Origin: Clostridia bacterium
Lineage (GTDB): Bacteria; Bacillota; Clostridia; Peptostreptococcales; Anaerovoracaceae
Assembly: GCA_902363595.1 (NCBI GenBank)
Contig: CABJAP010000003.1
Location: 248,001-312,000, forward strand
DNA: 64,000 nt
Direction: 5' to 3'
Shown: positions 35,514 to 44,505 of the stretch, piece after piece
Numbering within the stretch: position 1 is the first letter of the stretch
Layout: each line of letters begins with the position of its first letter
The notes under the pieces: generated by a model
Database searches by the model: none
Told to the model about the DNA's origin: nothing
The model's input: the letters and a program-made list of their open reading frames with translations, nothing else
Position numbers and translations under genes: made by a program

Positions 35514-36695
35514 CTACTTTGCTTTCAGCAGCTCCAGCGCTTTGTTCAGCTGTTTATCGGTCTTGCTCTTTTTGTCGTTCTTAACTTCATAAGTCGGTTT
35601 GATTCCCTTGCCGTTGATCACATGCCCTTTTGGTGAAAAATACTGCATGGTCGTGAGCTTGAGGGCGCTGCCATCGCTGAGCTCTCCTGTACTTTGGACA
35701 ATTCCTTTACCAAAAGTCGTCGTTCCTACCAGCGGGTTTTTGCCGTCATCTTTTACTGCTGCCGCTATGATTTCGGAAGTGCTTGCCGTATTCTCATCCA
35801 CCAGCAGCACGTATGGGATATCGATTTTGCTTTTTTCGGATTTCAAATACTGTCTTTTTCCATGCTGGTCCTGCAGGTATGTCACCGTTCCTTCACCCAG
35901 CAGTTCATCTGCTACCTGGATTCCGGCATCGACAATACCGCCGCCGTTTTCCCTCAGGTCGATTACCAGACCTTTTACCTGCTTCTTTTGCAGATTGCTG
36001 AGGGCGCTTTTGAAATCGTCCGCCGTATGCTCTTCAAAGGAAGAAATTTTAATATATCCGATCTGATCTTTCAAAACCTCGCTTTCAATGGTTTTGTTGA
36101 CGATTGTCGCCCGTTTCATAACCACATTTTTTTCTTTGCCGTCCCGTGCATACGTAAGTTTTACCTTTGTTCCGGCCTTTCCCTTTAATGCCGCGCTGAA
36201 GGTGTCCATGGTGCTGTATGTCTTATCATTGACGGCCAGCAAAATATCTCCCGCTTCCAATCCGGCTTTTTCCGCCGGCGTATCCGGTATGGTATTGACG
36301 ACTACATATTCCCCGTTTTTATTGGTGGAAAAGGTAATTCCTACGCCGTCAAATTCACCCAGTGTGCTGTCTGTCCAGGATGTATATTCCTCTTTAGTCA
36401 TGTAGGCCGAATAAGGGTCGCCCAAACCGGCAACGAGCCCTTTATACATTCCTGTCGCCATCTGCTCCTCATCGGGCTTTTTATAAAAACTGTTTTCCAG
36501 TTCGTCATAAAGCTGATCCAGCTTGCCGTAACGTTCATCTAGTTTCTGATAATAATTGTAATTTTTCTTAGATACCTTTACTGTTCCCCCCAGAGCGCCG
36601 TTTTCAATCAAAATCACCGATCCTGCGGCGATGGTGCCTCCCAGCAGGAAGGCAACGATCAGCAAAAGTACCAGGTTTCGTTTTTTTATCGTCAT
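35514..36695 (-). CDS. ctpA: C-terminal processing protease (S41 peptidase)
   Basis: An N-terminal membrane helix (VLLLIVAFLLGGTIAAGSVI) places the domain outside the cell. A PDZ domain (GVGITFSTNKNGEYVV to ALKGKAGT) precedes the protease core, with catalytic Ser in ENTASTSEIIA and Lys in GTTTFGKGIVQS. The C-terminus is rich in lysine. CtpA-type enzymes trim envelope proteins; several cell-wall genes lie near. The start at 36695 has GGAGG; the ATG at 36710 overlaps that site. Confidence 0.92.
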   Translation of the reverse strand: MTIKKRNLVLLLIVAFLLGGTIAAGSVILIENGALGGTVKVSKKNYNYYQKLDERYGKLDQLYDELENSFYKKPDEEQMATGMYKGLVAGLGDPYSAYMTKEEYTSWTDSTLGEFDGVGITFSTNKNGEYVVVNTIPDTPAEKAGLEAGDILLAVNDKTYSTMDTFSAALKGKAGTKVKLTYARDGKEKNVVMKRATIVNKTIESEVLKDQIGYIKISSFEEHTADDFKSALSNLQKKQVKGLVIDLRENGGGIVDAGIQVADELLGEGTVTYLQDQHGKRQYLKSEKSKIDIPYVLLVDENTASTSEIIAAAVKDDGKNPLVGTTTFGKGIVQSTGELSDGSALKLTTMQYFSPKGHVINGKGIKPTYEVKNDKKSKTDKQLNKALELLKAK

Positions 36696-36742
36696 TCCAA
36701 CTGCCTCCATCCCAAAATTCTATTTTCCCTTTTCCTACACCC

Positions 36743-36900
36743 CGCAAGCCACGTCGCAGCAGGTTTCAATGTTCGCTTCCCTGCGGCAACGCCGTATACA
36801 ATCAACGCGGGCATTATAACACGCAAGCCACGTCGCAGCGGGCTTCAATGTTCGCTTCCCTGCGGCAACGCCGTATCAATCAACGCGAACATTATACCAC
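36743..36900. repeat. Two tandem 79-bp repeats between recJ and ctpA
   Basis: The units start at 36743 and 36822, each with CGCAAGCCACGTCGCAGC, then TTCAATGTTCGCTTCCCTGC, GGCAACGCCGTAT and ATCAACGCG, ending in CATTATA. They differ at a few bases. On the minus strand each copy begins with TATAATG followed by CGCGTTGAT. The right copy overlaps the recJ stop codon. No open frame explains the sequence. Confidence 0.85.
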
Positions 36901-38529
36901 ACTTTCCACATTGAATTGTACCCTTTTATTTCCCCTCCACTCCTGAAAATCGACAGAGCCGATCAAATTTATGCTCGCTTCCCCGTAAAGCATCTGTTTA
37001 AAATCCTCCGCCCGGTTAAAAAGTACACACTCCACCGATTTTCCATCCTGTGAAACGGCAAAAAAGCGCATGTGCTTGCCGTCAGCACCCATAGGCTGCA
37101 AACGGGCGGCTCGAATGTTTTCCAATAGAAAGAGCGGTTTTGGGTTTTTACTGCCAAAGGGCGCCAAGAGCTCCAGTTCTTGCGCCAATTCCAGAGTAAC
37201 CTTTTCTACAGGCAGCGACAAATCGGCTCTGATCAGTCGTGAAAACAGTTCCGGATCTTCATCGAGCATCCGTTTCATATCCTGCTCCAATAAAGCTTCC
37301 AAGGTTTCCAGCTTATCCCGTTTCATGGAAAAACCGCAAGCACCTTCATGGCCCCCGAAACGGAAAAACAATTCTTCATGAGATTTCAAGACTTGATAGA
37401 GATTGACACCGTTTACGCTGCGGCCCGTCCCCTTTAAATGTTCTCCTGACGGAGTTACCAGGATCGTTGGCCGTTCATATTTATCTTTCAGTTTGCCGGC
37501 AACGATTCCTGCAATCCCCTCATGCACATCTTCTGCGTAAACGACCAAAAACTTTCGATCTTTCAGGTGCTCGTCAATCAGCTGCGCACACAGCTGATAC
37601 GCTTCCTCTTGAGTCTTTTTTCTCTGTTTGTTAAAGTCAATCAGCTGAGATACTTGGCTTTGTATGGTACTTTGGTCCTTTTCCAGCATCAACCCCGCAG
37701 CCACTTTGGCATCGCCCATTCTGCCGGCCGCATTGAGATGAGGTGCCACACCAAAAGCAATTTGGTCAGAGCGAAGGTTTTCTCTTTTAAAAGAAATCCC
37801 TTCGATCAGAGCTGACAGCCCTGGCCTGAGCCCGCTGCTGATGATATGCATGCCATGCTTAACCAGCGTCCGGTTTTCATCCAAGAGCGGCACCACGTCG
37901 GCAATTGTTCCCAATGCGACTAGGTCTAAAGCCCTGTTAAGAATTTTTTTCGGAACGCCGGCTTTTTTTTGGATGCCTTGCAAGAGTTTAAAAGCCACGC
38001 CGCAGCCGGCTAATTCACGGAATGGATAAGAAGATTCCGGCCGTTTGGGGTTGATCAAAAGGCAATCGGCACGCACATCGGTAATGCTATGATGGTCGGT
38101 TACCAGCACTTTCATGCCCAATTCTTTGGCAAGTTCCACTTCTTCATAGGAAACGCTTCCACAGTCTACGGTCACCAAAACATCGGTTCCCCGTTCTCTG
38201 ATCTTCCTTACTGCTTCGGCGTTCAAACCATATCCTTCATCAAAACGGGAAGGAATATAATATTGAAGCTGGTCGGTCAATATCCCTAAAAATTCCATAA
38301 GAATACTGACGGAGGTAATTCCGTCAGCATCATAGTCTCCGTAGATACAAATTCTTTTTCTATCACGGATCGCCTCTAATAGTAAATCCACCCCCGCTTC
38401 CAGATCAGGAAGCAGGAATGGATCATATGTTTTCTGGGGTTTATCCGACAAGAATTCTTCGATTTCCGCATCTTCGGAGATGCCTCGCTTGTTTAGAAGT
38501 TCTATAATAATCGGATTTATGTAATTCAT
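36892..38529 (-). CDS. recJ: Single-strand DNA exonuclease RecJ
   Basis: A 545-residue DHH-family nuclease: ICIYGDYDADGITSVS (motif I), VTVDCGSVSYEE (II), LVTDHHSITD (III, DHH) and the DHHA1 motif GHEGACGFSMKRDKLE. RecJ degrades 5' ended single strands in recombination and repair. Length is at the short end for Firmicute RecJ, which often carries extra C-terminal domains. Start behind AAGGAG. The stop lies in the tandem repeat. Confidence 0.95.
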   Translation of the reverse strand: MNYINPIIIELLNKRGISEDAEIEEFLSDKPQKTYDPFLLPDLEAGVDLLLEAIRDRKRICIYGDYDADGITSVSILMEFLGILTDQLQYYIPSRFDEGYGLNAEAVRKIRERGTDVLVTVDCGSVSYEEVELAKELGMKVLVTDHHSITDVRADCLLINPKRPESSYPFRELAGCGVAFKLLQGIQKKAGVPKKILNRALDLVALGTIADVVPLLDENRTLVKHGMHIISSGLRPGLSALIEGISFKRENLRSDQIAFGVAPHLNAAGRMGDAKVAAGLMLEKDQSTIQSQVSQLIDFNKQRKKTQEEAYQLCAQLIDEHLKDRKFLVVYAEDVHEGIAGIVAGKLKDKYERPTILVTPSGEHLKGTGRSVNGVNLYQVLKSHEELFFRFGGHEGACGFSMKRDKLETLEALLEQDMKRMLDEDPELFSRLIRADLSLPVEKVTLELAQELELLAPFGSKNPKPLFLLENIRAARLQPMGADGKHMRFFAVSQDGKSVECVLFNRAEDFKQMLYGEASINLIGSVDFQEWRGNKRVQFNVESVV

Positions 38530-38557
38530 TCGTTTTGACTCCTTAATGATAGGAATT

Positions 38558-39730
38558 TTATTTTAAGTAATTCCACGGATTCACATCGTTGCCGTAACCG
38601 CTGCCGCCTTTTCGAACTTCGAAATGACAATGATTCCCGGTTGAGCTACCTGTACTTCCGATTCTGGCAATTTTCTGTCCTTTTTTTACTTTGGCCCCAG
38701 AACCTGCTACCAAGCTGCTGTTATGCCCATAAAGGGTATATAATCCGCCTCCATGGCTAATGATAACCGCGTTTCCGTAACTGCCCAGATATCCGGAAAA
38801 AATAACGGTTCCTTTTGCAGCCGCCAATACGGCTGTTCCATAAGGTGCTGGAATATCAATGCCAGTATGCTTTTCTCTTCCGTGGAAGGGGCAATTTCTC
38901 CATCCGTAATTGGAGGAAACCCTCGTATGTCCCGGCACCGGCCACCCAAATTGTCCATCGTTATAGGAACTTCCGCCGCTCCCGCCGCCGCTTCCGCCGC
39001 TTCCACCGCTTCCGCTGTTGTCATTCTTCTTGCTGTCTTGTTCGATAATGGCAGCAATCCGATCCGCTTCTGCGTTCAGATCGGCAATATTATCTTCAAG
39101 AGCTTCATTGCTGGCTACCACATTGGCCTTTTTCTTGGAAACCTCACTGCGATTAGCCGTCAATTCAGCCTGCTTGTCCATCTGCTCCTGCTTTTGAGAT
39201 TCCAACTGGCTTTCTAACGAATCCAGCTTCTTTTTCTTGGCTTCAATTTTTTTATAGTCTTTTTCAAGATCAGCAAGCACATCTTTATCACCGGAATACA
39301 CTTTCTTCACCATATCAATATTACTGATGAATTCCGAAATGCTTCCTGATCCAAGGAGCACGTCCATAAACCCAATGGTTCCATTTTTATACATTGTCCT
39401 GAGTCTGACATTGAGATTGGCGTTTTGGGTTTCCACATCTTCTTCCGCTTTTTTCAGGTCTGCTTCCGCCGCCACGACTTTATCTTCTGTTTCTGAAATC
39501 TTATTTCTTAAGCTCTCCAGCTGATTTTCAGCTGAGTTGATCTCCTTTTCCAAGTCCTGAATTTCCTGAGATAATTCCTTTTCTTGGCTTTTCCCATTCT
39601 CCAGCTGCTTTTGCTTATTCTGAATGTCCTTCTTAATATCACTCAGACTGGCTCCATATACCGTGCCGGAACTAAATACTACGGTAAACATAAGCATTAG
39701 AGCGGTAATTACTGTTATCTTTTTTCGCAT
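38558..39730 (-). CDS. Murein hydrolase activator / M23 peptidase with coiled coil
   Basis: Signal peptide (ITALMLMFTVVFSSGTVYG), a long coiled coil (about residues 30-245), a Gly/Ser linker near 260-280, then a LytM/M23 domain with HTGIDIPAPYGT and NHCHFEVRKGG giving the zinc ligands HxxxD and HxH. This is the EnvC/CwlO-like layout. It lies next to ftsX and ftsE, 11 bp apart, so FtsEX probably controls this hydrolase in cell-wall growth or septation. Start: GGAGG before the ATG at 39730. Confidence 0.93.
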   Translation of the reverse strand: MRKKITVITALMLMFTVVFSSGTVYGASLSDIKKDIQNKQKQLENGKSQEKELSQEIQDLEKEINSAENQLESLRNKISETEDKVVAAEADLKKAEEDVETQNANLNVRLRTMYKNGTIGFMDVLLGSGSISEFISNIDMVKKVYSGDKDVLADLEKDYKKIEAKKKKLDSLESQLESQKQEQMDKQAELTANRSEVSKKKANVVASNEALEDNIADLNAEADRIAAIIEQDSKKNDNSGSGGSGGSGGGSGGSSYNDGQFGWPVPGHTRVSSNYGWRNCPFHGREKHTGIDIPAPYGTAVLAAAKGTVIFSGYLGSYGNAVIISHGGGLYTLYGHNSSLVAGSGAKVKKGQKIARIGSTGSSTGNHCHFEVRKGGSGYGNDVNPWNYLK

Positions 39731-39741
39731 GAAATGACCTC

Positions 39742-40635
39742 CTAAGCGTCTAAGAACTTTCTCATTGAAATGATACTGCCGCAGGCGCCGATGCTGACAC
39801 CGAGAGCAGCGAAGATCCACACCAGGTTATAGGTCAGAAAATCGACCGGTACCATAGGTGTGGAAAGTACAGCAAATACGTCCTTCCCTATTAAATCCAC
39901 AACTTTTTCATACACAAAGGCAGAAATCCCCACCGAGATTCCGGCCGAAAAAAGACCAATAATGATGCCTTCCGCTAAGAAGGGCCCCCGTATGAACCAG
40001 TTCGTCGCTCCCACATATTTCATAATGCTGATTTCCCTGGCCCGATTAAATACTGTCAACTTAATCGTATTCGATACCACCACTACTGATACGATGATCA
40101 AGAATATCATGATTACAATGGCTGCCAATTGGACAAACCGGGTGGCGCTCATCAGCTTGTCTACAGTTTCTTTATAATACTTTACATCTTCAATGCCGTC
40201 CAAGGCCGCAGCCTTAGCCGCTATATCATCAGCAGCTTCCAGACTGTTAATTTTGATAACAATGGAATTAGGCAAAGGATTGGATGCCAATGAATCCAGT
40301 AAATATCCGCTGTCGCCCCATCTTGTTTTCAGCTCTGTCATTGCCTCTTCTTTCGTGCGGTAAGTCACATCTTCCACACCGTTTTCCCCTTTAAGAGAAG
40401 CGATCATCGCATCCGCCTGCTCTGGAGCCGTAGTGTCCAGCAGGAAAACTTCGATGGAATCATAATCCTGCCGGATCATGGTAGCAGCAGTGTTAATATT
40501 AATCACAATCACAAAGAATAATCCCAGAATCAGCAGCATGGCTGTAATGGCAAATATCGATGCCACCGACATCGCTCTGTTTCTAAAGACTTGCAGGAAT
40601 GCCTGCTTGATAGTATAGAAAAAACGTCTGAACAT
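39742..40635 (-). CDS. ftsX: Cell division protein FtsX
   Basis: A permease-like protein with one N-terminal and three C-terminal membrane helices and a large outer loop (about 60-165), as usual for FtsX. Marker segments: NRAMSVASIFAITAMLLILG and NRAREISIMKYVGATNWFIR. Together with FtsE it passes ATP-driven motion through the membrane to the hydrolase encoded next to it. It starts 2 bp from the ftsE stop. Confidence 0.95.
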   Translation of the reverse strand: MFRRFFYTIKQAFLQVFRNRAMSVASIFAITAMLLILGLFFVIVININTAATMIRQDYDSIEVFLLDTTAPEQADAMIASLKGENGVEDVTYRTKEEAMTELKTRWGDSGYLLDSLASNPLPNSIVIKINSLEAADDIAAKAAALDGIEDVKYYKETVDKLMSATRFVQLAAIVIMIFLIIVSVVVVSNTIKLTVFNRAREISIMKYVGATNWFIRGPFLAEGIIIGLFSAGISVGISAFVYEKVVDLIGKDVFAVLSTPMVPVDFLTYNLVWIFAALGVSIGACGSIISMRKFLDA

Positions 40636-40637
40636 TA

Positions 40638-41399
40638 TTACAAGTCTCCCTTTTTCAGTTTTTCATTAAATTGGCGGCGGTGGGGCAACGTGTCAAACGT
40701 CACTTCCATTTTAGCCAACGCATCCTCAAATCCGTAAGTTCCAACGTCGTCCCTTACGATTTTTCCCTTTTCGATCGCAATGACCCGCTTATTCATTCGA
40801 TCTACAATATCTTTGGCATGAGTAACCATGAGAATGGTCGTGCCTCGCATATTGATCAGTTCCAAAAGCTGCATAATTTCCCAGGCAGTCTCCGGGTCAA
40901 GGTTTCCCGTGGGTTCATCAGCGATGAGGATTTTGGGGTTATTGACAATAGCCCGTGCAATCGCAACTCTTTGCTGTTCACCCGCGGACAGCTCATTCGG
41001 GTATTTTTGCGCTTTAGTACCGACTCCCACCAGACTGAGCACCTGGGGAACCTGTCTTTTAATGGTTCTTGGACTCTGATGGATTATTTCCATTGCAAAG
41101 GCCACATTTTCAAATACAGTTTTCTTTGGCAGCAATCTGAAATCCTGAAAAACGATACCGACATTCCTTCTCAGTTTCGGTATCTGCCTATTGGAGAATT
41201 TGGTTATATCTTCTCCTCTGACTTTAATTTTGCCTTTATTGACATCTATTTCTTTTAAGATAAGCTTAACAAATGTAGATTTTCCCGCTCCGCTTGGTCC
41301 CACGAGAAATACGAAATCCCCTTTGTTGATTCTCACACTGACATCATCAAGACCTATGTTGGATTTGTAATGCTTTGTAACATTTTCAAAAACAATCAT
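40638..41399 (-). CDS. ftsE: Cell division ATP-binding protein FtsE
   Basis: An ABC ATPase with Walker A GPSGAGKST, Q loop FQDFRLLPKKTVFENVA, signature LSAGEQQRVAIARA and Walker B ILIADEPTGNLD. Typical FtsE start MIVFENVTKHYKSN at 41399. The first gene of the ftsEX-hydrolase operon, with a sigma-A-like promoter 42 bp upstream. The C-terminus is longer than in E. coli FtsE, as in other Clostridia. Confidence 0.95.
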   Translation of the reverse strand: MIVFENVTKHYKSNIGLDDVSVRINKGDFVFLVGPSGAGKSTFVKLILKEIDVNKGKIKVRGEDITKFSNRQIPKLRRNVGIVFQDFRLLPKKTVFENVAFAMEIIHQSPRTIKRQVPQVLSLVGVGTKAQKYPNELSAGEQQRVAIARAIVNNPKILIADEPTGNLDPETAWEIMQLLELINMRGTTILMVTHAKDIVDRMNKRVIAIEKGKIVRDDVGTYGFEDALAKMEVTFDTLPHRRQFNEKLKKGDL

Positions 41400-41440
41400 T
41401 CTGCGTCTGTGCCCCTTTCCTTTTGATAGATCTACCATAT

Positions 41441-41469
41441 ATTTTACTATAACTGTCCGCTATTATCAA
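41441..41469 (-). promoter_or_regulatory. Likely promoter of ftsEX operon
   Basis: TTGATA (41469-41464), 17-bp spacer, TAAAAT (41446-41441) on the minus strand. Confidence 0.6.
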
Positions 41470-41585
41470 ACAATTATCGCTAATATTCCTTAAAACGTTA
41501 CAATATTATCATCATCAGGTGAAAAGTATGTGAAAAGTTGCTTGAAATTTTGGTAAGGTCTGACGTCTCTGTTCCGAAATACAAA

Positions 41586-41883
41586 TCAAGATTTTGCGTA
41601 AAGGTTTAACTTTTGAGCATTCTTTTCATCGTAATCCGGTCGCCCCAAAAGTCCAAAATATTCCCCAAAAAGCAGCCTGCCATCGCCTAAACGCCTGGCT
41701 GCAAAATCTGGGAAAAACGTAACCTCTCCCAGAGCCAAAGCAGCTTCATCGCAATATGAAATCTGCCTCCTTTCCACTGTCCCAATAATAATAGAAATCT
41801 CGTCGCTTCACCAAATGCCTTTGGGGAGCAGTTTTAGTTCCGCTTTTATCTCACGTATTTGCTGTTGATATTCTGTATACATA
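41586..41883 (-). pseudogene. Relic of a Clostridia protein with PD-rich C-terminal domain
   Basis: From the ATG at 41883 the sequence reads MYTEYQQQIREIKAELKLLP, then shifts frame to HLVKRRDFYYYWDSGKE and returns to DEAALALGEVTFFPDFAARR and EYFGLLGRPDYDEKNAQKLN. This matches, with a large internal gap, a family of about 290 residues of Clostridia whose C-terminus reads like YPDFTI...WEHFGLMDD (an endonuclease-like fold). Stops and frame changes make it non-functional. Confidence 0.65.
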
Positions 41884-42033
41884 GTTCTCCTTTTTCGGAC
41901 GGCCCCCTGTTTGTTCTTTATTCCAAAATTTTACATCATTTGTTTGTATTTGTCAAATTCTGTAAAGCGTCTGGATACTTATTTTTTTCTGCTATTATGA
42001 TACTTTTTTTATCTTCAGCACAATCTGGACAAT

Positions 42034-42085
42034 AAAAAATATCAAAACGGCCATGTTTTGATGGCTGTTTTGATATTTTTTTCAA
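42034..42085. terminator. Long terminator-like hairpin
   Basis: AATATCAAAACGGCCAT pairs with ATGGCTGTTTTGATATT around a 6-nt loop, flanked by A and T runs; it can act on both strands. Nearest minus-strand gene upstream is the PrcB-like one. Confidence 0.7.
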
Positions 42086-42124
42086 TTTTCTTTCAATCTC
42101 CGAAGGAAAACTATCAAAAATCAT

Positions 42125-42352
42125 GTCATTTTACATCAATTTCGATATTTTCAATGGTCCGGCTGGCAGGGCGGCTATTTGTCCGACATCAAGCTGCCCG
42201 CCGCTTGAATAGCGATCTGGCTGGCAGGGCGGCCTAGTACCCCACGCCTGACTAACAACTCGCCAAAGCCCGGCACCTTGTCTCACGACAGGCCAGCGCC
42301 TGGGCGGGTCACACTAAGGAAACTACTACCGGTTTCTCAAAAGTACCAGCGG
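42125..42352. other. Intergenic DNA with a short GC-rich direct repeat
   Basis: No gene. GGCTGGCAGGGCGGC occurs at about 42161 and 42218, with CTGCCCGCCG between, so the region can fold in several ways. It is richer in GC than its flanks. Confidence 0.5.
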
Positions 42353-42826
42353 CTATTCTTCATACTGAATGCGCAGCTCGATTTCATCCGGAAGCTTGGA
42401 AAGATCCGTACTGGCCACTTTCACCGGATAGGTAATGACCTGGGCGAGGGCTTTATCTTTTTCCGGATCTTTAAAATCCGCGTAGACGATCAGATTGGTC
42501 TTACCGTCCTGTTCCTCCAGCTTCATCTTATCAATATCCACTTCAAATCCAGAAGTCGGCTTTTCGCCTCTGGTTACAACCACATAGATTTTATCCTCTA
42601 CCACACATGCCAAAGCCCGCTCCAGAGTTCTGTATTCCGGGATTACCTGACTGGATATGTCCTGAGGTATTTTGTTTTCGCTCAATGTTTTAAATTCCAC
42701 TTTTTTGTCACCCTTAAACAGATTTACCGCAACCAGGGCGGCTACCAAAGCAACGATAATAATTGCAATTATGATGAGACCTTTCTTCCCCGGCTTCCAT
42801 ATTTTTTTCTTTTCTTTTTCTCCCAA
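42353..42826 (-). CDS. PrcB-like protease inhibitor domain protein
   Basis: A cytoplasmic basic start (LGEKEKKKIWKPGKKG), one membrane helix (LIIIAIIIVALVAALVAVNLF), then an outer domain with EYRTLERALACVVEDKIYVV and RGEKPTSGFEVDIDKM, as in the PrcB C-terminal (protease complex inhibitor) family. The start is a TTG at 42826 with AAGGGAG 9 bp upstream; no ATG fits. Partner protease unknown. Confidence 0.75.
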   Translation of the reverse strand: MGEKEKKKIWKPGKKGLIIIAIIIVALVAALVAVNLFKGDKKVEFKTLSENKIPQDISSQVIPEYRTLERALACVVEDKIYVVVTRGEKPTSGFEVDIDKMKLEEQDGKTNLIVYADFKDPEKDKALAQVITYPVKVASTDLSKLPDEIELRIQYEE

Positions 42827-42975
42827 AACAAAAACTCCCTTCCGTATAATCTGCCATATGCCGGCTGAGCCTGCGCATACCTGGACATATTCGTCTTTGC
42901 GGCCCGGCCGCTTTTGCATATGAACATGTCATACTTAAGACTATTCGGAAGGAGAGCTTGTTATTACTTGTTTTT

Positions 42976-43554
42976 CTAATCTTTTACCGGCGACAAGGTC
43001 TGCGCGATCTTGTCAAATTTTGGGGCTAACTTTTTCTCGCTGCCGTCTAAACTCCAGCAAGTCAGCTGAATAAACCGATCTTCAATTTCAGTGCAATAGA
43101 TTTGATACGTCATCGCCACATCTTCTACGTTGCCGGAAATGGTTGTTTTGTAAGCATCATATTTACCCAGCTTCATCGTTTGTGATTCACTAGTTTTTTC
43201 GTCATCAATACTTTTTTCCATATGCTTCACTACCAGCTTATTGTAGCCGGAAAGTTCATTAGAAAAGTTATATTTGCTTTCACTGATAAGCGCAATATAG
43301 CCTTCCGTTCCTTTGGAAATGGATAACGTAGCGTCCTCAATCTTCAAAACATCTTTAGCATCAGACCAATCCTCATCGGCTGTGATCTGAAAGCGCTCGT
43401 CGCTGGTTTCAAATACTTTTTCCTTTGCCGGAGCTTGAGTTGTTTCCGTTGCCTCAGCCTTATCCGGTGCTCCTTTGGTTTGAGAAGAACCACAGGCTGC
43501 CAGGGATAGACAAATAATCAGCATCAAACTAAGACACAAAAACGATTTTTTCAT
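42976..43554 (-). CDS. Putative lipoprotein
   Basis: A type II signal peptide with lipobox SLAACGSS (Cys at residue 21), then a Thr/Ala/Lys-rich linker and a domain of about 140 residues rich in beta strands (FQITADEDWSDAKD, TLSISKGTEGYIAL). It resembles PsbP/DUF1795-type outer lipoproteins. Function unknown. It lies 24 bp after the transketolase gene. Confidence 0.8.
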   Translation of the reverse strand: MKKSFLCLSLMLIICLSLAACGSSQTKGAPDKAEATETTQAPAKEKVFETSDERFQITADEDWSDAKDVLKIEDATLSISKGTEGYIALISESKYNFSNELSGYNKLVVKHMEKSIDDEKTSESQTMKLGKYDAYKTTISGNVEDVAMTYQIYCTEIEDRFIQLTCWSLDGSEKKLAPKFDKIAQTLSPVKD

Positions 43555-43578
43555 AAAGCGATCTCTCCTCTTTCACAC

Positions 43579-44505
43579 TTACAGGCTTTTGGCTGCCAAA
43601 ACAATATCAGCAGCGGTCATGCCGTATTTCGTTTTCAATTCTTCCGGTTTTCCAGATTCTCCGTAAGTATCCTTCTGTCCTACAAAGGCCATCTTCACCG
43701 GCGTATTTTTTACGATAACTTCTGCCACAGCACTTCCCAGTCCTCCGATCACCGAATGTTCTTCCGCAGTGACAATTTTTCCGGTCTCCCGGGCCGCCTT
43801 GATAATGATCTCTTCATCGATCGGTTTTATGGTGTGTATATCAATTACACGAGCGTCAATGCCGTCTTTTGCCAGCTCTTCGGCTGCCATCACCGCTTCA
43901 TTGACCATAATTCCGGTAGCAATGATCGAAATATCCTTGCCCGGTCGTACCTGACTGCCTTTTCCCAGTGTGATATCTGCGCTTTCATCATAAAATACCG
44001 GAACCGCGGCTCTCCCCAGCCTTACGTAGCAAGGCCCCTGCATGGCAACCGCCTGTTCCAGCAGTTTTCCAGCGGAAACACCGTCCGACGGATTGATCAC
44101 CGTCATTCCCGGAATCGTTCTCATGAGAGCAATGTCTTCAAAGGTCTGGTGGCTGGCTCCATCTTCGCCAACCGTGATCCCTGCGTGGGTAGCGCAAATT
44201 TTCACATTGGCTTTTGTGTAGCCGATGGAATTACGTATGATCTCAAAAGCTCTGCCGGAAGCAAACATGGCAAAGGTACTGGCGCATACGATTTTTCCCG
44301 AAAGAGCCAGTCCGGCCGCTGTGCCGTACAGATTTTGTTCAGCGATTCCCATATTGAAAAAGCGCTCTGGGTAAGTTTTGCCGAATTCAGCGGTCATGGT
44401 GGATTTGGAAAGGTCTGCGTCCATTACCACCAGGTTGTCATATGTTTCTCCAAGCTCAACCAGCTTTTTGCCGTAAGCCTGTCTTGTCGCCATCTTATCT
44501 GCCAT
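43579..44505 (-). CDS. Transketolase, C-terminal subunit
   Basis: Carries the pyrimidine-binding and C-terminal domains: DADLSKSTMTAEFGKTYPER, NMGIAEQNLYGTAAGLAL (catalytic Glu), THAGITVGEDGASHQ. Works with the N-terminal subunit encoded upstream to move two-carbon ketol units in the pentose phosphate pathway. The ATG at 44505 overlaps the stop of that gene (TAATG). The split form is common in Clostridia and archaea. Confidence 0.95.
   Translation of the reverse strand: MADKMATRQAYGKKLVELGETYDNLVVMDADLSKSTMTAEFGKTYPERFFNMGIAEQNLYGTAAGLALSGKIVCASTFAMFASGRAFEIIRNSIGYTKANVKICATHAGITVGEDGASHQTFEDIALMRTIPGMTVINPSDGVSAGKLLEQAVAMQGPCYVRLGRAAVPVFYDESADITLGKGSQVRPGKDISIIATGIMVNEAVMAAEELAKDGIDARVIDIHTIKPIDEEIIIKAARETGKIVTAEEHSVIGGLGSAVAEVIVKNTPVKMAFVGQKDTYGESGKPEELKTKYGMTAADIVLAAKSL

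Noticed and set aside
41936..42124. Open frame of 62 codons (starting MIFDSFPSEIERKLKK)
   Set aside because: It spans a long terminator-like palindrome at 42034-42085 and has no ribosome site or known motif.
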